Assembly: GCF_014201145.1 (NCBI RefSeq)
Contig: NZ_JACHDP010000001.1
Coordinates: forward strand, 5,332,001 to 5,396,000
Direction of reading: 5' to 3'
Length of the DNA stretch: 64,000 nucleotides
DNA from: Micromonospora parathelypteridis
GTDB taxonomy: Bacteria > Actinomycetota > Actinomycetes > Mycobacteriales > Micromonosporaceae
Shown here piece after piece: positions 39,773 through 48,591 of the stretch. Each line of letters starts with the position of its first letter. Position 1 is the stretch's first letter. The notes beneath the pieces are model-generated. The model was given only the letters and a program-made list of their open reading frames with translations, was not told the DNA's origin and did no database searches. A program made the translations under genes and the position numbers.

Positions 39773-40917
39773 CCACCGCGCACCGCCCCTCCGACCCGAC
39801 TGGTTCCGCCGACCCGGCCGGCCGCCTGTCCGGCGCGGCTGTGCTGTCGGCCTCGGTGCCTGCCGCCTCGTCCGGCACCGGCCAGGCCCCGCTGCCCGGC
39901 CGGTCGCTGCTGCGCATCGGCCCGGTCAGCCTGCTGATCCGTCGCCGCGCGTTGCTGGTGGCCGCCGCGCTGACCGTGCTGCTCCTCCTGGCGGTCGTGC
40001 TCAGCCTCTCGCTGGGCACCCCGTACGTCGCCCCGGCCGACGTGCTGCGCGCGCTATCCGGTGCCGGCACCCCGTACGACCTGGTTGTCTTTGATCTTCG
40101 GATGCCACGGGTCGTGCTGGCGGCGGTGGCCGGTGCGGCCTTCGGCGTGGCCGGAACGCTGATCCAGAGCGTGGCCCGCAACCCGCTCGCCAGCCCGGAC
40201 GTCATCGGCATCACCCAGGGTGCCGGCCTCGCCGCCACCGTGGCCCTGACCAGCGGAATGGCCGCGGTGCTGGTGGCACCCACCGCGCTGCTGGGCGGGC
40301 TCCTCGCGGCGGTGCTGCTGTTCGCCCTCGGTGCCCGGCACGGGCTGGCCGCACAGCGGTTCGTGCTCGCCGGCGTGGCGGTCGCCTTCGCCTTCCGGGC
40401 GCTCACCGAGGTGGTCATGCTCACCGCCGACCCGATCGACGGGCTGCGCGCGCAGATCTGGCTGATCGGCACCCTGGCCGGCAAGGGCTGGACCGAGGCC
40501 GCCTGGATCGCCGGCACCCTGCTGGTGCTGCTGCCGGTGCTGGCCTGGGCCGGTTGGGCGCTGAACAGCACCGCCCTGGACGACGACACCGCCCGAGGCG
40601 TCGGGCTGCGGCCGGTGGCCCGCCGAATCGGCCTGGCCGGCACCGGCGTCCTCGTCGCCGCGATGGTCACCGCCCAGGTCGGCGCCGTCGACTTCGTGGC
40701 GCTGGTCGCCCCCCAGGTGGCCCGTCGGTTGGTACGGACCGAACGGCCACCACTGGTCTGCTCGGCGCTGCTCGGCGCTCTGCTGCTGGTGCTCGCGGAC
40801 CTGGCCGGCCGACGGCTGATCGCACCCACCCAACTGCCCGCCGGCGTGTTGACCGCCGCGATCGGCGGCCCGTACCTGATCTTCCTGCTGCTGCGCGGCC
40901 GGCGGCGGTCGTCGTGA
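39769..40917 (+). CDS. Iron-siderophore ABC transporter permease (FecCD family), second
   Basis: A 382-residue permease, partner of the preceding one. An N-terminal Pro/Ser/Gly-rich cytosolic extension of about 55 residues precedes the first membrane helix. Family motifs are SVARNPLASPDVIGITQGAG and VDFVALVAPQVARRLV. GTG 39769 overlaps the previous stop (GTGA), which selects this start over the long upstream frame. It is followed after 20 bases by the ATPase gene. Confidence 0.92.
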   Translation: MTTAHRPSDPTGSADPAGRLSGAAVLSASVPAASSGTGQAPLPGRSLLRIGPVSLLIRRRALLVAAALTVLLLLAVVLSLSLGTPYVAPADVLRALSGAGTPYDLVVFDLRMPRVVLAAVAGAAFGVAGTLIQSVARNPLASPDVIGITQGAGLAATVALTSGMAAVLVAPTALLGGLLAAVLLFALGARHGLAAQRFVLAGVAVAFAFRALTEVVMLTADPIDGLRAQIWLIGTLAGKGWTEAAWIAGTLLVLLPVLAWAGWALNSTALDDDTARGVGLRPVARRIGLAGTGVLVAAMVTAQVGAVDFVALVAPQVARRLVRTERPPLVCSALLGALLLVLADLAGRRLIAPTQLPAGVLTAAIGGPYLIFLLLRGRRRSS

Positions 40918-40937
40918 CGCCCTCAAGGAGTCCTGTG

Positions 40938-41846
40938 ATGCTCTCCACCCGCGACCTGGTCGCCGGCTACGACGAGCGGACCGTGCTCGACGGGCTGAAC
41001 CTGGACCTGCCGACCGACGCGTTCACCGTGATCGTCGGACCCAACGCGTGCGGCAAGTCCACCCTGCTGCGCACGATGGCCCGGCTGCTCACTCCGCGCC
41101 GAGGCACGGTGCTGCTGGACGGCACCGCGATCCGCGACCTGCCGACCCGGGAGGTCGCCCGCCGGCTCGGCGTCCTGCCGCAGAGCCCGCTGGTGCCCGA
41201 GGGCGTCACCGTGGCAGACCTGGTCGGCCGAGGCCGGCAGCCCTACCAGCGTTGGTGGCGGCAGTGGTCATCGGAGGACGGCACGGCGGTGGACCAGGCG
41301 ATGGCCCTGGCCGACGTGACCGACCTGGCCGACCGGCCGGTGGACAGCCTCTCCGGTGGTCAGCGGCAGCGGGTGTGGATCGCCATGACGCTCGCCCAGG
41401 ACACCGACGCCCTGCTGCTGGACGAGCCGACCACCTTCCTCGACCTGGCCCACCAGGTGGAGGTGCTGGACCTCCTGCACCGACTGCGCGTCGAGCGCGG
41501 ACGCACTGTGGTCGCCGTGCTGCACGACCTGAACCAGGCCGCCCGTTACGCCGACCATCTGGTCGCGATGCGCGACGGCGCCGTGGTTGCCGCCGGACCG
41601 CCCCGGGAGATCCTCACCGCCGACCTGGTCCGCGACGTCTTCGGGCTGGCCTGCGTGGTCGTGCCCTGCCCGGTGACCGGCGCGCCGCTGGTGGTGCCCG
41701 CGTACACGGGGGGCAACTCCGCCACGGCTGCTGCTGTTGATGCGGCTGACTCCGACTCGTCGAAGGCGTCCGTGCCGGACGCCCGACCCGCCACCGGTGA
41801 CGCGGCCACCCCGCTCACCAGCTCGTACCCCTCGAAAGGACTCTGA
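40938..41846 (+). CDS. Iron-siderophore ABC transporter ATP-binding protein (FepC-like)
   Basis: A 302-residue ATPase powering siderophore import. Walker A is GPNACGKST, the signature LSGGQRQR, Walker B ALLLDEPT, and the switch His in AVLHDLNQAARY. After about residue 255 it carries a low-complexity Ala/Ser/Asp tail of some 45 residues not needed for the fold. ATG 40938 has AAGGAG seven bases upstream and is preferred to GTG 40935. Its TGA overlaps the ATG of the binding-protein gene (TGATG). Confidence 0.92.
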   Translation: MLSTRDLVAGYDERTVLDGLNLDLPTDAFTVIVGPNACGKSTLLRTMARLLTPRRGTVLLDGTAIRDLPTREVARRLGVLPQSPLVPEGVTVADLVGRGRQPYQRWWRQWSSEDGTAVDQAMALADVTDLADRPVDSLSGGQRQRVWIAMTLAQDTDALLLDEPTTFLDLAHQVEVLDLLHRLRVERGRTVVAVLHDLNQAARYADHLVAMRDGAVVAAGPPREILTADLVRDVFGLACVVVPCPVTGAPLVVPAYTGGNSATAAAVDAADSDSSKASVPDARPATGDAATPLTSSYPSKGL

Positions 41847-42793
41847 TGCGTCGTCTCGTCGCCGCTCTCGCCGCGGCCGTCGCCCTCGGCGTCGGACTCA
41901 CCGCCTGCGGTGAGAGCGACCCGGTCGCCGGTTCCACCACCGGGGAGACCCGGGAGATCACCCACGTCATGGGCACCACCAAGGTCCCGGCCGAGCCCAA
42001 GCGCGTCGTCGTGCTCGACACCGACAAGATCGACACTGCGCTCTCGCTGGGCATCACGCCCGTCGGCGCCGCCACCGCCGGTGAGGCCAAGAGCTGGCCG
42101 ACCTACTTCGGCGCGGACAAGCTCGCCAGCATCAAAGAGGTCGGGGTGCTCGCCGAGCCCGACCTGGAGGCGATCAACGCGCTGAAGCCGGACCTCATCC
42201 TCGGCAGCAAGTTCCGCCAGGAGAAGTTCTACGACGAGCTGGCCGCCATCGCGCCGACCGTGTTCACCGACAAGGTGGGCATCACCTGGAAGGAGAACTT
42301 CCTCCTCGACGGCAAGGCGCTCGGCCGCGAGCAGCAGGCCAAGGACCTGCTCGGCGCGTACGAGAAGCGGGCCAAGGACTTCGGCACCACCCTCGGCGAC
42401 GCCGCCGCGCGCAAGGTGTCGATCGTGCGGTTCCTGCCCGGCAACATCCGGGTGTACGGCCCGGACTCCTTCTCCGGCATCGTCCTCGGCGACACCGGGC
42501 TGGGTCGCCCCGAGCGGCAGCTCCTCGCCAACAAGGAGGACAAGCGCTTCGACCTGGTCAGCCCCGAGCGGATCAACGAGGTCGACGGTGACGTCATCTT
42601 CGTGACCGCGTACGGCGACAAGGCCGCCGCCGAGCAGACCAAGGTGGCCGGCGGGACCCTCTGGAAGGGCCTCAGCGCCGTCAAGGCCGGCAAGGCGTAC
42701 CCCGTCGCCGACGAGGTCTGGATGACCGGCATCGGCGTCGGCGCCGCCAACAAGATCCTCGACGACCTGAGCAAGTACCTCCCCGCCGCCTAA
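41846..42793 (+). CDS. Iron-siderophore ABC transporter substrate-binding lipoprotein
   Basis: A 315-residue extracytoplasmic binding protein. The signal peptide ends in the lipobox LTAC with Cys21 as the lipid anchor. The mature part is a two-lobed class III (BtuF/FhuD-like) binding fold with PKRVVVLDTDKIDTALSLGI and LEAINALKPDLILGSKF. It delivers ferric siderophore to the permeases encoded just upstream. The start overlaps the ATPase stop. It is the last gene of the operon and no strong terminator follows before a palindromic element. Confidence 0.92.
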   Translation: MRRLVAALAAAVALGVGLTACGESDPVAGSTTGETREITHVMGTTKVPAEPKRVVVLDTDKIDTALSLGITPVGAATAGEAKSWPTYFGADKLASIKEVGVLAEPDLEAINALKPDLILGSKFRQEKFYDELAAIAPTVFTDKVGITWKENFLLDGKALGREQQAKDLLGAYEKRAKDFGTTLGDAAARKVSIVRFLPGNIRVYGPDSFSGIVLGDTGLGRPERQLLANKEDKRFDLVSPERINEVDGDVIFVTAYGDKAAAEQTKVAGGTLWKGLSAVKAGKAYPVADEVWMTGIGVGAANKILDDLSKYLPAA

Positions 42794-42887
42794 CACCCCG
42801 CCCCGCCGCGCCGCAGCGCCCGTGCGCCGGGCGGTGCCCGCGCTCCGCGCGATGCCCGCGCTCCGCGCCGGCGGTGCGCTCCGGGCC

Positions 42888-42963
42888 ATGATCGCGCTCG
42901 ATCCAGGAAGTAGTGGCTTCCCCCGACGGGGAGGCCACTATTTCCATGTTCGAGCGCGATCAT
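42888..42963. repeat. Palindromic intergenic element, family A, copy 1
   Basis: A 76-bp element with perfect 14-bp outer arms (ATGATCGCGCTCGA at 42888-42901 and its complement at 42950-42963) and an inner TAGTGGC / GCCACTA pair (42911-42917, 42934-42940). Copies are at 44068 and 51421. This copy lies in inverse orientation to copy 2. Confidence 0.88.
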
Positions 42964-42965
42964 CG

Positions 42966-43060
42966 CCGCTTGGAGGGCGATAGTCGCTGGGAGGCGGTGT
43001 TCGCTGGGCGGGCGATAGTCGCTGGCGGGCAGTGGTCGCTGGGAGCGCGGTGGTCGCCTG
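42966..43060. repeat. Degenerate 17-18 bp tandem array
   Basis: The word TCGCTGG (last copy TCGCCTGG) recurs at 42984, 43001, 43019, 43036 and 43054, a period of 17-18 bp. Flanking bases are similar between copies (for example GGGCGATAG). It directly follows palindromic element A1 and abuts the 3' end of the DUF559-like gene. Confidence 0.7.
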
Positions 43061-43068
43061 GAGGGTGA

Positions 43069-43977
43069 TCATCGGGCTGAGGGGGAGTGGGACCGGGCTC
43101 GCAGGGCGGCCCTGACCTCGGCGAGGAAGCCGTCGAAGTCGTCCCGGAGGCGCTTGGCGGTCACGTGCAGGACGATCCACTCGCCACCGAGCAGTCGGTT
43201 GAGCCGTCGGCGGTCCCGATGGAGTTGCTCGGGGTCGTTGTGCCAGAGCCCGTCGTACTCCACCGCGACCTTGAACTCCGGCCAGGCCAGGTCAAGCCGG
43301 GCCACGAATCGGCCCTGGTCGGCTACGACCCACTGCGTCTGCGGTCGGGGCAGGCCAGCGAGCACCAGCCGCACCCGCGTGCGGGACTCCTGGGGTGACT
43401 CGGCGCCCGCATCGGCCAGGTCGATCGCACGGAGCAGGGACCGCCAGCCCCGCCGGCCGGCGCGGCTCAGCGCGTAGTCGCGCAAGGCGGACACGTCGGT
43501 GAGCCGGCGGGCCAGCATGGTGTCGATGACGACCACCGCCTCGACCACGTCGAGCCAACGGGCGAGATCCCAGCAGGTCCGCGCCGGGCTGGTCACCCTG
43601 AGCCCTGCCCTGTTCAGAGTGTCGCCGGGGTCGGCCTCCCCGTGGTGGATCCGGAGGCCCGTGGCGGGCCCGATGCGGGTGCCGTTGGGGACCAGCACGT
43701 CGATCGGCTCGCTCGGCGCGGACGTCGTGCAGCCGTAGAACGCCGCCGCGGAGCGCCCCGCGATGGCCGCTCCGGGTGGGATCAGCCAGCGCCCGACGGC
43801 GGCGCACCTGATTCTGTGTGTGACTCTGACCTGGGCATCGGCATAGACGTCCCGGAAGAGCGGCCGCCACGCGGAGCTCCGCAGGTCGTTTCGGGTCAGC
43901 AGACCGCGCGAGACGGCGATCGAGCCACGGAAGATTCGACCGCGCAACTGCGGCGGCCGTCGGGGAGCTTTCGGCAT
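43069..43977 (-). CDS. DUF559/PD-(D/E)XK nuclease-like protein with AbiEi-like N-terminus
   Basis: A 302-residue protein. The first half resembles the winged-helix/AbiEi-like antitoxin region found in many actinobacterial proteins (SRGLLTRNDLRSSAWRPLFR, DVYADAQ). The C-terminal 100 residues hold a Vsr-like nuclease core: ARLDLAWPEFKVAVEYDG, then RDRRRLNRLLGGEWIVLHVT. Function of such proteins is not established. No partner toxin gene is adjacent. ATG 43977 is the only good start. Palindromic elements lie 106 bp beyond its end and 91 bp before its start, so the gene may be part of a small mobile unit. Confidence 0.78.
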   Translation of the reverse strand: MPKAPRRPPQLRGRIFRGSIAVSRGLLTRNDLRSSAWRPLFRDVYADAQVRVTHRIRCAAVGRWLIPPGAAIAGRSAAAFYGCTTSAPSEPIDVLVPNGTRIGPATGLRIHHGEADPGDTLNRAGLRVTSPARTCWDLARWLDVVEAVVVIDTMLARRLTDVSALRDYALSRAGRRGWRSLLRAIDLADAGAESPQESRTRVRLVLAGLPRPQTQWVVADQGRFVARLDLAWPEFKVAVEYDGLWHNDPEQLHRDRRRLNRLLGGEWIVLHVTAKRLRDDFDGFLAEVRAALRARSHSPSAR

Positions 43978-44279
43978 GCACTCCAGGCTGACCGATCACC
44001 CTCGTGCCACGCCGCCCCTGTGGATAACCGCCGACCAGGCCGCGGCGCGGTGCGCGCGGTTGTCCCCATGATCGCGCTCGAACATGGATGTAGTGGCCTC
44101 CCAAGAGGGCGAGGCCACTACATCCTGGATCGAGCGTGATCTTGCCCGACATCCGGACGGACGGCGGGTGGGGGAGGCGGGGCAGGCGGACGGGCGGCGG
44201 GCCGGGCAGCCGAGCGGGCGGCGGCGGGTGGGGGAGGCGGACGGACGGCGAGCGGGACAGGTGGGTTGGTGCGGGGTGG
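43978..44279. other. Repeat-rich non-coding interval
   Basis: About 300 bp without a credible gene. It holds palindromic element A2 and a G-rich segment in which the 18-bp word GGCGGGTGGGGGAGGCGG occurs exactly twice, 60 bp apart (44163-44180, 44223-44240). No promoter motif is obvious for the DUF559-like gene. Confidence 0.7.
44068..44141. repeat. Palindromic intergenic element, family A, copy 2
   Basis: A 74-bp element. The outer arm ATGATCGCGCTCGA (44068-44081) is matched by TCGAGCGTGATC (44130-44141). The inner arms GATGTAGTGGCCTC (44087-44100) and its complement (44111-44124) are a perfect 14 bp with a ten-base loop. Confidence 0.88.
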
Positions 44280-44924
44280 TTAGGCGGCGGTGGACCAGAT
44301 GGCGCGGAAGGCGGCGGCTTCGCCGGCCAGCCAGCGCTCGATCTGGTCGGGCTTGGCGTCGGTGGGCATGTGGTGGGCCTGGCCTCGGCGGACGTCGACC
44401 AGAACCGGCTCGGCGTGCGGGAGCACCGCGTCCATGTGTCGGGCCATCAGGTGCAGGGTGGCGAGCACGGACTCCTCGCTCGGTGGGGTCTCGTCGAAGT
44501 GCAGGCGGATTGCTTCGGCGCGGCCGTCGGCGTGGCGTACCCCGAAGTGGGGGTTGATCTTGACGGGCAGGTCGCCCAGCATGGCCAGGGCGTCGCGGGT
44601 CTGGGCCAAATCGATGGAGGCTGGCTCGCCGAGGGAGTGCAGCCAGGCCGTGGCGCCGGGCACGAGGGCCTGGTAGAGCGGGCGCCACCGTGGCTTGACC
44701 ACGTCGACCACCCCGGTCAGGTGGGTGCCGCCGGTGTGGAAGGCGATGTCGGCCTTGAGCGCCTTGACGAACTGGCCGTGCGGGTTGAAGCCGGACCGGC
44801 TGGCCCGCTGCTTGCGCAGACCGCCAACGAAGTTCGCCTTCGTGGGGCCGGTGCGGTCGACGTAGCGGGTGAAGCCGAGCAGGGTGGCGTAGGGCGTGAG
44901 GGGCGTGGCGGCGGGCGCGGTCAC
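44280..44924 (-). CDS. Conserved hypothetical protein
   Basis: A 214-residue soluble protein without a domain I can name. The N-terminal part contains a basic segment (GLRKQRASRSGFNPHGQF) followed by an alpha/beta region and a helical C-terminus with several His and Glu residues. GTG 44924 has GGAGG six bases upstream. It is preceded by an unusually AT-rich stretch with a 20-bp dyad near 44967-44986, so it may be specifically regulated. It lies downstream of the palindrome-flanked island and may or may not belong to it. Confidence 0.65.
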   Translation of the reverse strand: MTAPAATPLTPYATLLGFTRYVDRTGPTKANFVGGLRKQRASRSGFNPHGQFVKALKADIAFHTGGTHLTGVVDVVKPRWRPLYQALVPGATAWLHSLGEPASIDLAQTRDALAMLGDLPVKINPHFGVRHADGRAEAIRLHFDETPPSEESVLATLHLMARHMDAVLPHAEPVLVDVRRGQAHHMPTDAKPDQIERWLAGEAAAFRAIWSTAA

Positions 44925-44966
44925 GGGCGTCCTCCCGAGGTCGTAATCCTGCAGGTCAGGATCTCT

Positions 44967-44986
44967 ATTAGTACATACATTCTAAT
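44967..44986. promoter_or_regulatory. AT-rich dyad upstream of the hypothetical gene at 44280-44924
   Basis: ATTAG-N10-CTAAT forms a 20-bp operator-like dyad in the only strongly AT-rich patch of this region, 43 bases before the GTG start. A TAGAGA on the complement just downstream could belong to a -10. The regulator is unknown. Confidence 0.45.
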
Positions 44987-45038
44987 CGACGGGTCTGACA
45001 TCGCCCACCGGAAATGAGGGTGCGGAAGACACGACAAA

Positions 45039-45067
45039 GGGGGCCGTCCAGCGTGCGGACGACCCCC
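45039..45067 (-). terminator. Terminator of the DUF3516 helicase gene
   Basis: GGGGGCCGTCC (45039-45049) pairs with GGACGACCCCC (45057-45067) with one mismatch and a seven-base loop. On the complement it is followed by TTTGTCGT, a short T-rich run. It lies 16 bp past the helicase stop. Confidence 0.75.
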
Positions 45068-45082
45068 TGTCGAGGTGCTCTG

Positions 45083-47596
45083 CTAGAGCTGGCCGACGTC
45101 GGTGATCCGGACGACCGCGGCACCGACCTCGTCCGAGGCGACCAGGTCGATCTCGGCGCTGATGCCCCAGTCGTGGTCGCCGTCCGGGTCGTCGAAGATC
45201 TGCCGCACGGTCCAGCGTTCCCGGCCCTGCTCGATCATGAGCAGCGCGGGCCCGCGGGCGTCCGGCCCGACGCCGAGCGAGTCGTACGCCTCGAAGTACG
45301 GCGCCAACGCCTCGGCCCACGCGTCGTAGTCCCAGCCGTCGCCGGCGTCCAACTCGGCGAGCAGGTCCCAGCGGCGCAGCGCGGCGAGCTCCACTCGGCG
45401 GAACAGCGCGTTGCGCACCAGCACCCGGAACGCGCGCGCGTTGCGGGTCACCGCGGGCGGCCGGTCGGTCAGGGCGGCGTGCGCCTGGGCAACCTCGGCC
45501 ACGTCGGACGGGTTGCGTAGCCGCTCCCACTCGTCGATGAGGCTGGAATCGACCTGGCGGACCAGCTCACCCAACCACTCGATGAGGTCGATCAGCTCCT
45601 CGGTCTTGGCGTCCTCGGGCACGGTCTGCCGCAGCGTCTTGTACGCGTCGGCCAGGTAGCGCAGGACGAGGCCCTCCGAGCGGGTCAGCCCGTAGAACTG
45701 CACGTACTCGGTGAAGGTCATGGCCCGCTCGTACATGTCGCGGACGACGGCCTTAGGGGAGAGTTGGTGGTCGGCGACCCAGGGGTGCCCCTGCCGGTAC
45801 ATCTCGTACGCGGCCTCCAGCAGCTCCGCGAGGGGCTTCGGGTGGGTCACCTCGTCGAGCAGTTCGAGGCGTGCCTCGTACTCGATGCCCTCCGCCTTCA
45901 TCGCGGCGACCGCCTCGCCGCGCGCCTTGAACTGCTGCGCGGACAGGATCTGCCGGGGGTCGTCGAGGATCGACTCGACGACCGAGAGGACGTCCAGGGC
46001 GTACGACGGGGACTCGGCGTCGAGCAGCTCGACGGTGGCCAGGGCGAGGGGGGAGAGCGGCTGGTTGAGGGCGAAGTCGAGCTGGAGGTCGACGGTGAGC
46101 CGGATCCGTCGGCCGGTCTCGTCCGGCTCGGGCAGTTCCTCGACGACCCCGCCGGCGCGCAGCGCCCGGTAGATGGCGATCGCCCGGCGAATGTGCCGGT
46201 GCTGCGCGGTGGCGTCCTCGTGGTTGTCGGTGAGCAGGTGCCGCATCGCGGTGAAGGCGTCACCGGGCCGGCCGATGACGTTGAGCAGCATCGAGTGGCT
46301 GACCTGGAAGCTGGAGGTCAGTGGCTCCGGCTCGGCGTCGACCAGCCGGTCGAACGTGGGCTGGCCCCAGCCGATCGAACCCTCCGGCGGCTTCTTGCGG
46401 ACCACCTTGCGCCGCTTCTTCGGGTCGTCGCCGGCCTTGGCGAGGGCCTTCTCGTTGTCGATGACGTGCTCGGGGGCCTGCACCACGACCCGACCGATGG
46501 TGTCGTAACCGGCCCGACCGGCCCGCCCGGCGATCTGGTGGAACTCGCGGTTCTTGAGCAGCCGGGTACGGACCCCGTCGTACTTGGACAGGCCGGTGAA
46601 GAGCACGGTCCGGATCGGCACGTTGATGCCGACGCCGAGGGTGTCGGTGCCGCAGATGACCTTCAGCAGGCCGGCCTGGGCGAGGGTCTCGACCAGTCGG
46701 CGGTACTTGGGCAACATGCCGGCGTGGTGCACACCGATGCCGTGGCGGACCAGTCGGGACAGCGTCTTGCCGAAGCCGGACGTGAACCGGAAGCCACCGA
46801 TCGCCTCGGCGATCATGTCCTTCTCGGCGCGGCTGCAGACGTTGACGCTCATCAGCGCCTGGGCGCGTTCCAGCGCGGCGGCCTGGGTGAAGTGCACCAC
46901 GTACACCGGGGCCTGCTTGGTCTCCAGCAGCTCCTCGAGCGTCTCGTGCATCGGCGTCATCGCGTACGAGAAGATCAGCGGAACCGGCCGCTCCGCCGAG
47001 CGCACGACGGCGGTCGGCCGCCCGGTACGCCGGGTGAGGTCGTCGACGAACCGGGTCGTGTCCCCCAGGGTGGCGGACATCAGGATGAACTGGGCCTGCG
47101 GCAGCTCGATGATCGGCACCTGCCAGGCCCAACCCCGGTCGGGCTCGGCGTAGAAGTGGAACTCGTCCATGATCACCTGGCCGACGTCGGCCTTCGCGCC
47201 CTCGCGCAGCGCCAGGTTCGCCAGGATCTCCGCGGTGCAGCAGATGATCGGGGCGTCGGCGTTGACGCTGGCGTCGCCGGTGAGCATGCCGACGTTCTCG
47301 GCGCCGAAGACCTCGCAGAGAGCGAAGAACTTCTCCGACACCAGCGCCTTGATCGGCGCGGTGTAGAAGGTCGTCCGGCTGTCCGCGAGGGCCGCGAAGT
47401 GCGCGGCGACCGCCACCAGGCTCTTACCCGAGCCGGTGGGCGTGTTCATGATCAGGTTGGCGCCGGAGACGATCTCGATGACCGCCTCCTCCTGATGGGG
47501 GTAGAGGTCGAGGCCGCGCTCCTTCGCCCAAGTGGCGAACGCGTCGAAGAGGGTGTCGGGGTCGGCGCTTGTCGGCAGCGCGGCGGTGAGCGTCAT
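45083..47596 (-). CDS. DEAD/DEAH-box helicase, Ski2-like with DUF3516 region
   Basis: An 837-residue superfamily 2 helicase. Walker A is NTPTGSGKS (about 50-58), motif II the variant DEFH, motif III SAT, and motif VI QIAGRAGRAG. The helicase C-terminal domain has VICGTDTLGVGINVP. The second half is the large DUF3516-type region found in actinobacterial RNA helicases. Likely role is RNA processing or turnover; the substrate is not shown. ATG 47596 begins the conserved N-terminus. It stands alone, with a terminator just after its stop. Confidence 0.88.
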   Translation of the reverse strand: MTLTAALPTSADPDTLFDAFATWAKERGLDLYPHQEEAVIEIVSGANLIMNTPTGSGKSLVAVAAHFAALADSRTTFYTAPIKALVSEKFFALCEVFGAENVGMLTGDASVNADAPIICCTAEILANLALREGAKADVGQVIMDEFHFYAEPDRGWAWQVPIIELPQAQFILMSATLGDTTRFVDDLTRRTGRPTAVVRSAERPVPLIFSYAMTPMHETLEELLETKQAPVYVVHFTQAAALERAQALMSVNVCSRAEKDMIAEAIGGFRFTSGFGKTLSRLVRHGIGVHHAGMLPKYRRLVETLAQAGLLKVICGTDTLGVGINVPIRTVLFTGLSKYDGVRTRLLKNREFHQIAGRAGRAGYDTIGRVVVQAPEHVIDNEKALAKAGDDPKKRRKVVRKKPPEGSIGWGQPTFDRLVDAEPEPLTSSFQVSHSMLLNVIGRPGDAFTAMRHLLTDNHEDATAQHRHIRRAIAIYRALRAGGVVEELPEPDETGRRIRLTVDLQLDFALNQPLSPLALATVELLDAESPSYALDVLSVVESILDDPRQILSAQQFKARGEAVAAMKAEGIEYEARLELLDEVTHPKPLAELLEAAYEMYRQGHPWVADHQLSPKAVVRDMYERAMTFTEYVQFYGLTRSEGLVLRYLADAYKTLRQTVPEDAKTEELIDLIEWLGELVRQVDSSLIDEWERLRNPSDVAEVAQAHAALTDRPPAVTRNARAFRVLVRNALFRRVELAALRRWDLLAELDAGDGWDYDAWAEALAPYFEAYDSLGVGPDARGPALLMIEQGRERWTVRQIFDDPDGDHDWGISAEIDLVASDEVGAAVVRITDVGQL

Positions 47597-47750
47597 AGCC
47601 TGTCCATGGTGCCTGGATCATGCCCCCACGCGCCAACCCGCTGGCCGCCGTACTCCCGTTCGGGTGTCACGGACGCCCCGTCGGGCCGCCGGCCGGCTGT
47701 CCCGGAGGCTCCGCCGGACCGCCGTCCGGGTGCCGTGGCCGGCCTGCTGG

Positions 47751-48458
47751 TCACCGTCGGCGGTAGAGCAGGTCCGCGACCGGTCGGCCGGCCGTGATCG
47801 CCCGCCGCTCGAACTTCGTCACCGGGCGGTGCGCCGGACGCGGCGCGAAGCCGCCGTAAGCGTCCACCAGCCCCGGGTCCGCCTCCAGGGTCTCCCGCAT
47901 CGCCTCGGCGTACTCGGCCCAGTCGGTCGCGCAGTGCAGCATCCCGCCGGGCCGCAACCGGGACCGGAGCAGCGCCACGTGCCCCGGCTGGATGATCCGC
48001 CGCTTGTGGTGGCGGGCCTTCGGCCACGGGTCCGGAAAGAACACGTGCACAGCGTCTAGTGCATCGTCGGGCAAGCCTCTGACCAGGGACAACGCGTCGC
48101 CCCGGGCCACCCGTACGTTGCCCAGGCCGTGCCGGTCCACCAGGTCGAGCAGGTTGGCGATTCCCGGCGTGTGCACCTCGACCGCCAGATAATCTCGATC
48201 CGGGTCAGCGGCAGCCATCGCAGCGGTGCTGTCGCCCATGCCCGAGCCGATCTCCAACACCACCGGCGCCCGGCGACCGAACAGGTCGGCCAGGTCGACG
48301 GGCACGACCGGTCCGTCCGGCACATCCAGGCCGTACGCGGGCCACAGCCGTTCCAGCGCGTCGTTCTGCCGGTCGCTCATCCGACCCCGACGGGGGTGGA
48401 ACGTGCGGATCGTCCGGCTCGCGGGCGGGACGGCGGGGTCATGGTCGATGGCGGTCAC
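47751..48458 (-). CDS. trmB: tRNA (guanine(46)-N7)-methyltransferase
   Basis: A 235-residue SAM-dependent methyltransferase that makes m7G46 in tRNA. The SAM motif is VLEIGSGMGDSTAAMA, and the signature VHVFFPDPWPKARHHKRRI is diagnostic of TrmB. The N-terminal segment RTFHPRRGRMSDRQNDALER is also typical. GTG 48458 keeps this whole segment; starting at the internal ATG of MSDRQ would remove it. TACGCT nine bases upstream on the complement may be a -10. It is divergent from the secreted-protein gene. Confidence 0.93.
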   Translation of the reverse strand: MTAIDHDPAVPPASRTIRTFHPRRGRMSDRQNDALERLWPAYGLDVPDGPVVPVDLADLFGRRAPVVLEIGSGMGDSTAAMAAADPDRDYLAVEVHTPGIANLLDLVDRHGLGNVRVARGDALSLVRGLPDDALDAVHVFFPDPWPKARHHKRRIIQPGHVALLRSRLRPGGMLHCATDWAEYAEAMRETLEADPGLVDAYGGFAPRPAHRPVTKFERRAITAGRPVADLLYRRR

Positions 48459-48591
48459 AGCGACCCGAGCGTACGCGAAGCCGCCGGCGAATCGGATGTG
48501 ATGTGCGACCGGAAATGAGAGGATCCAACTGGTACGGCAGGTCGGTTGCTCCACTGCCCGACTCGGCCGCACGGCGTCGAGAGGGGGCATC

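Noticed and set aside
43069..43977. AbiE-type toxin-antitoxin pair
   Set aside because: The AbiEi-like region is fused to a nuclease-like domain and no AbiEii nucleotidyltransferase is adjacent.
45764..47797. Long + strand frame opposite the DUF3516 helicase
   Set aside because: Antisense shadow without domains; the helicase on the other strand has complete motifs.
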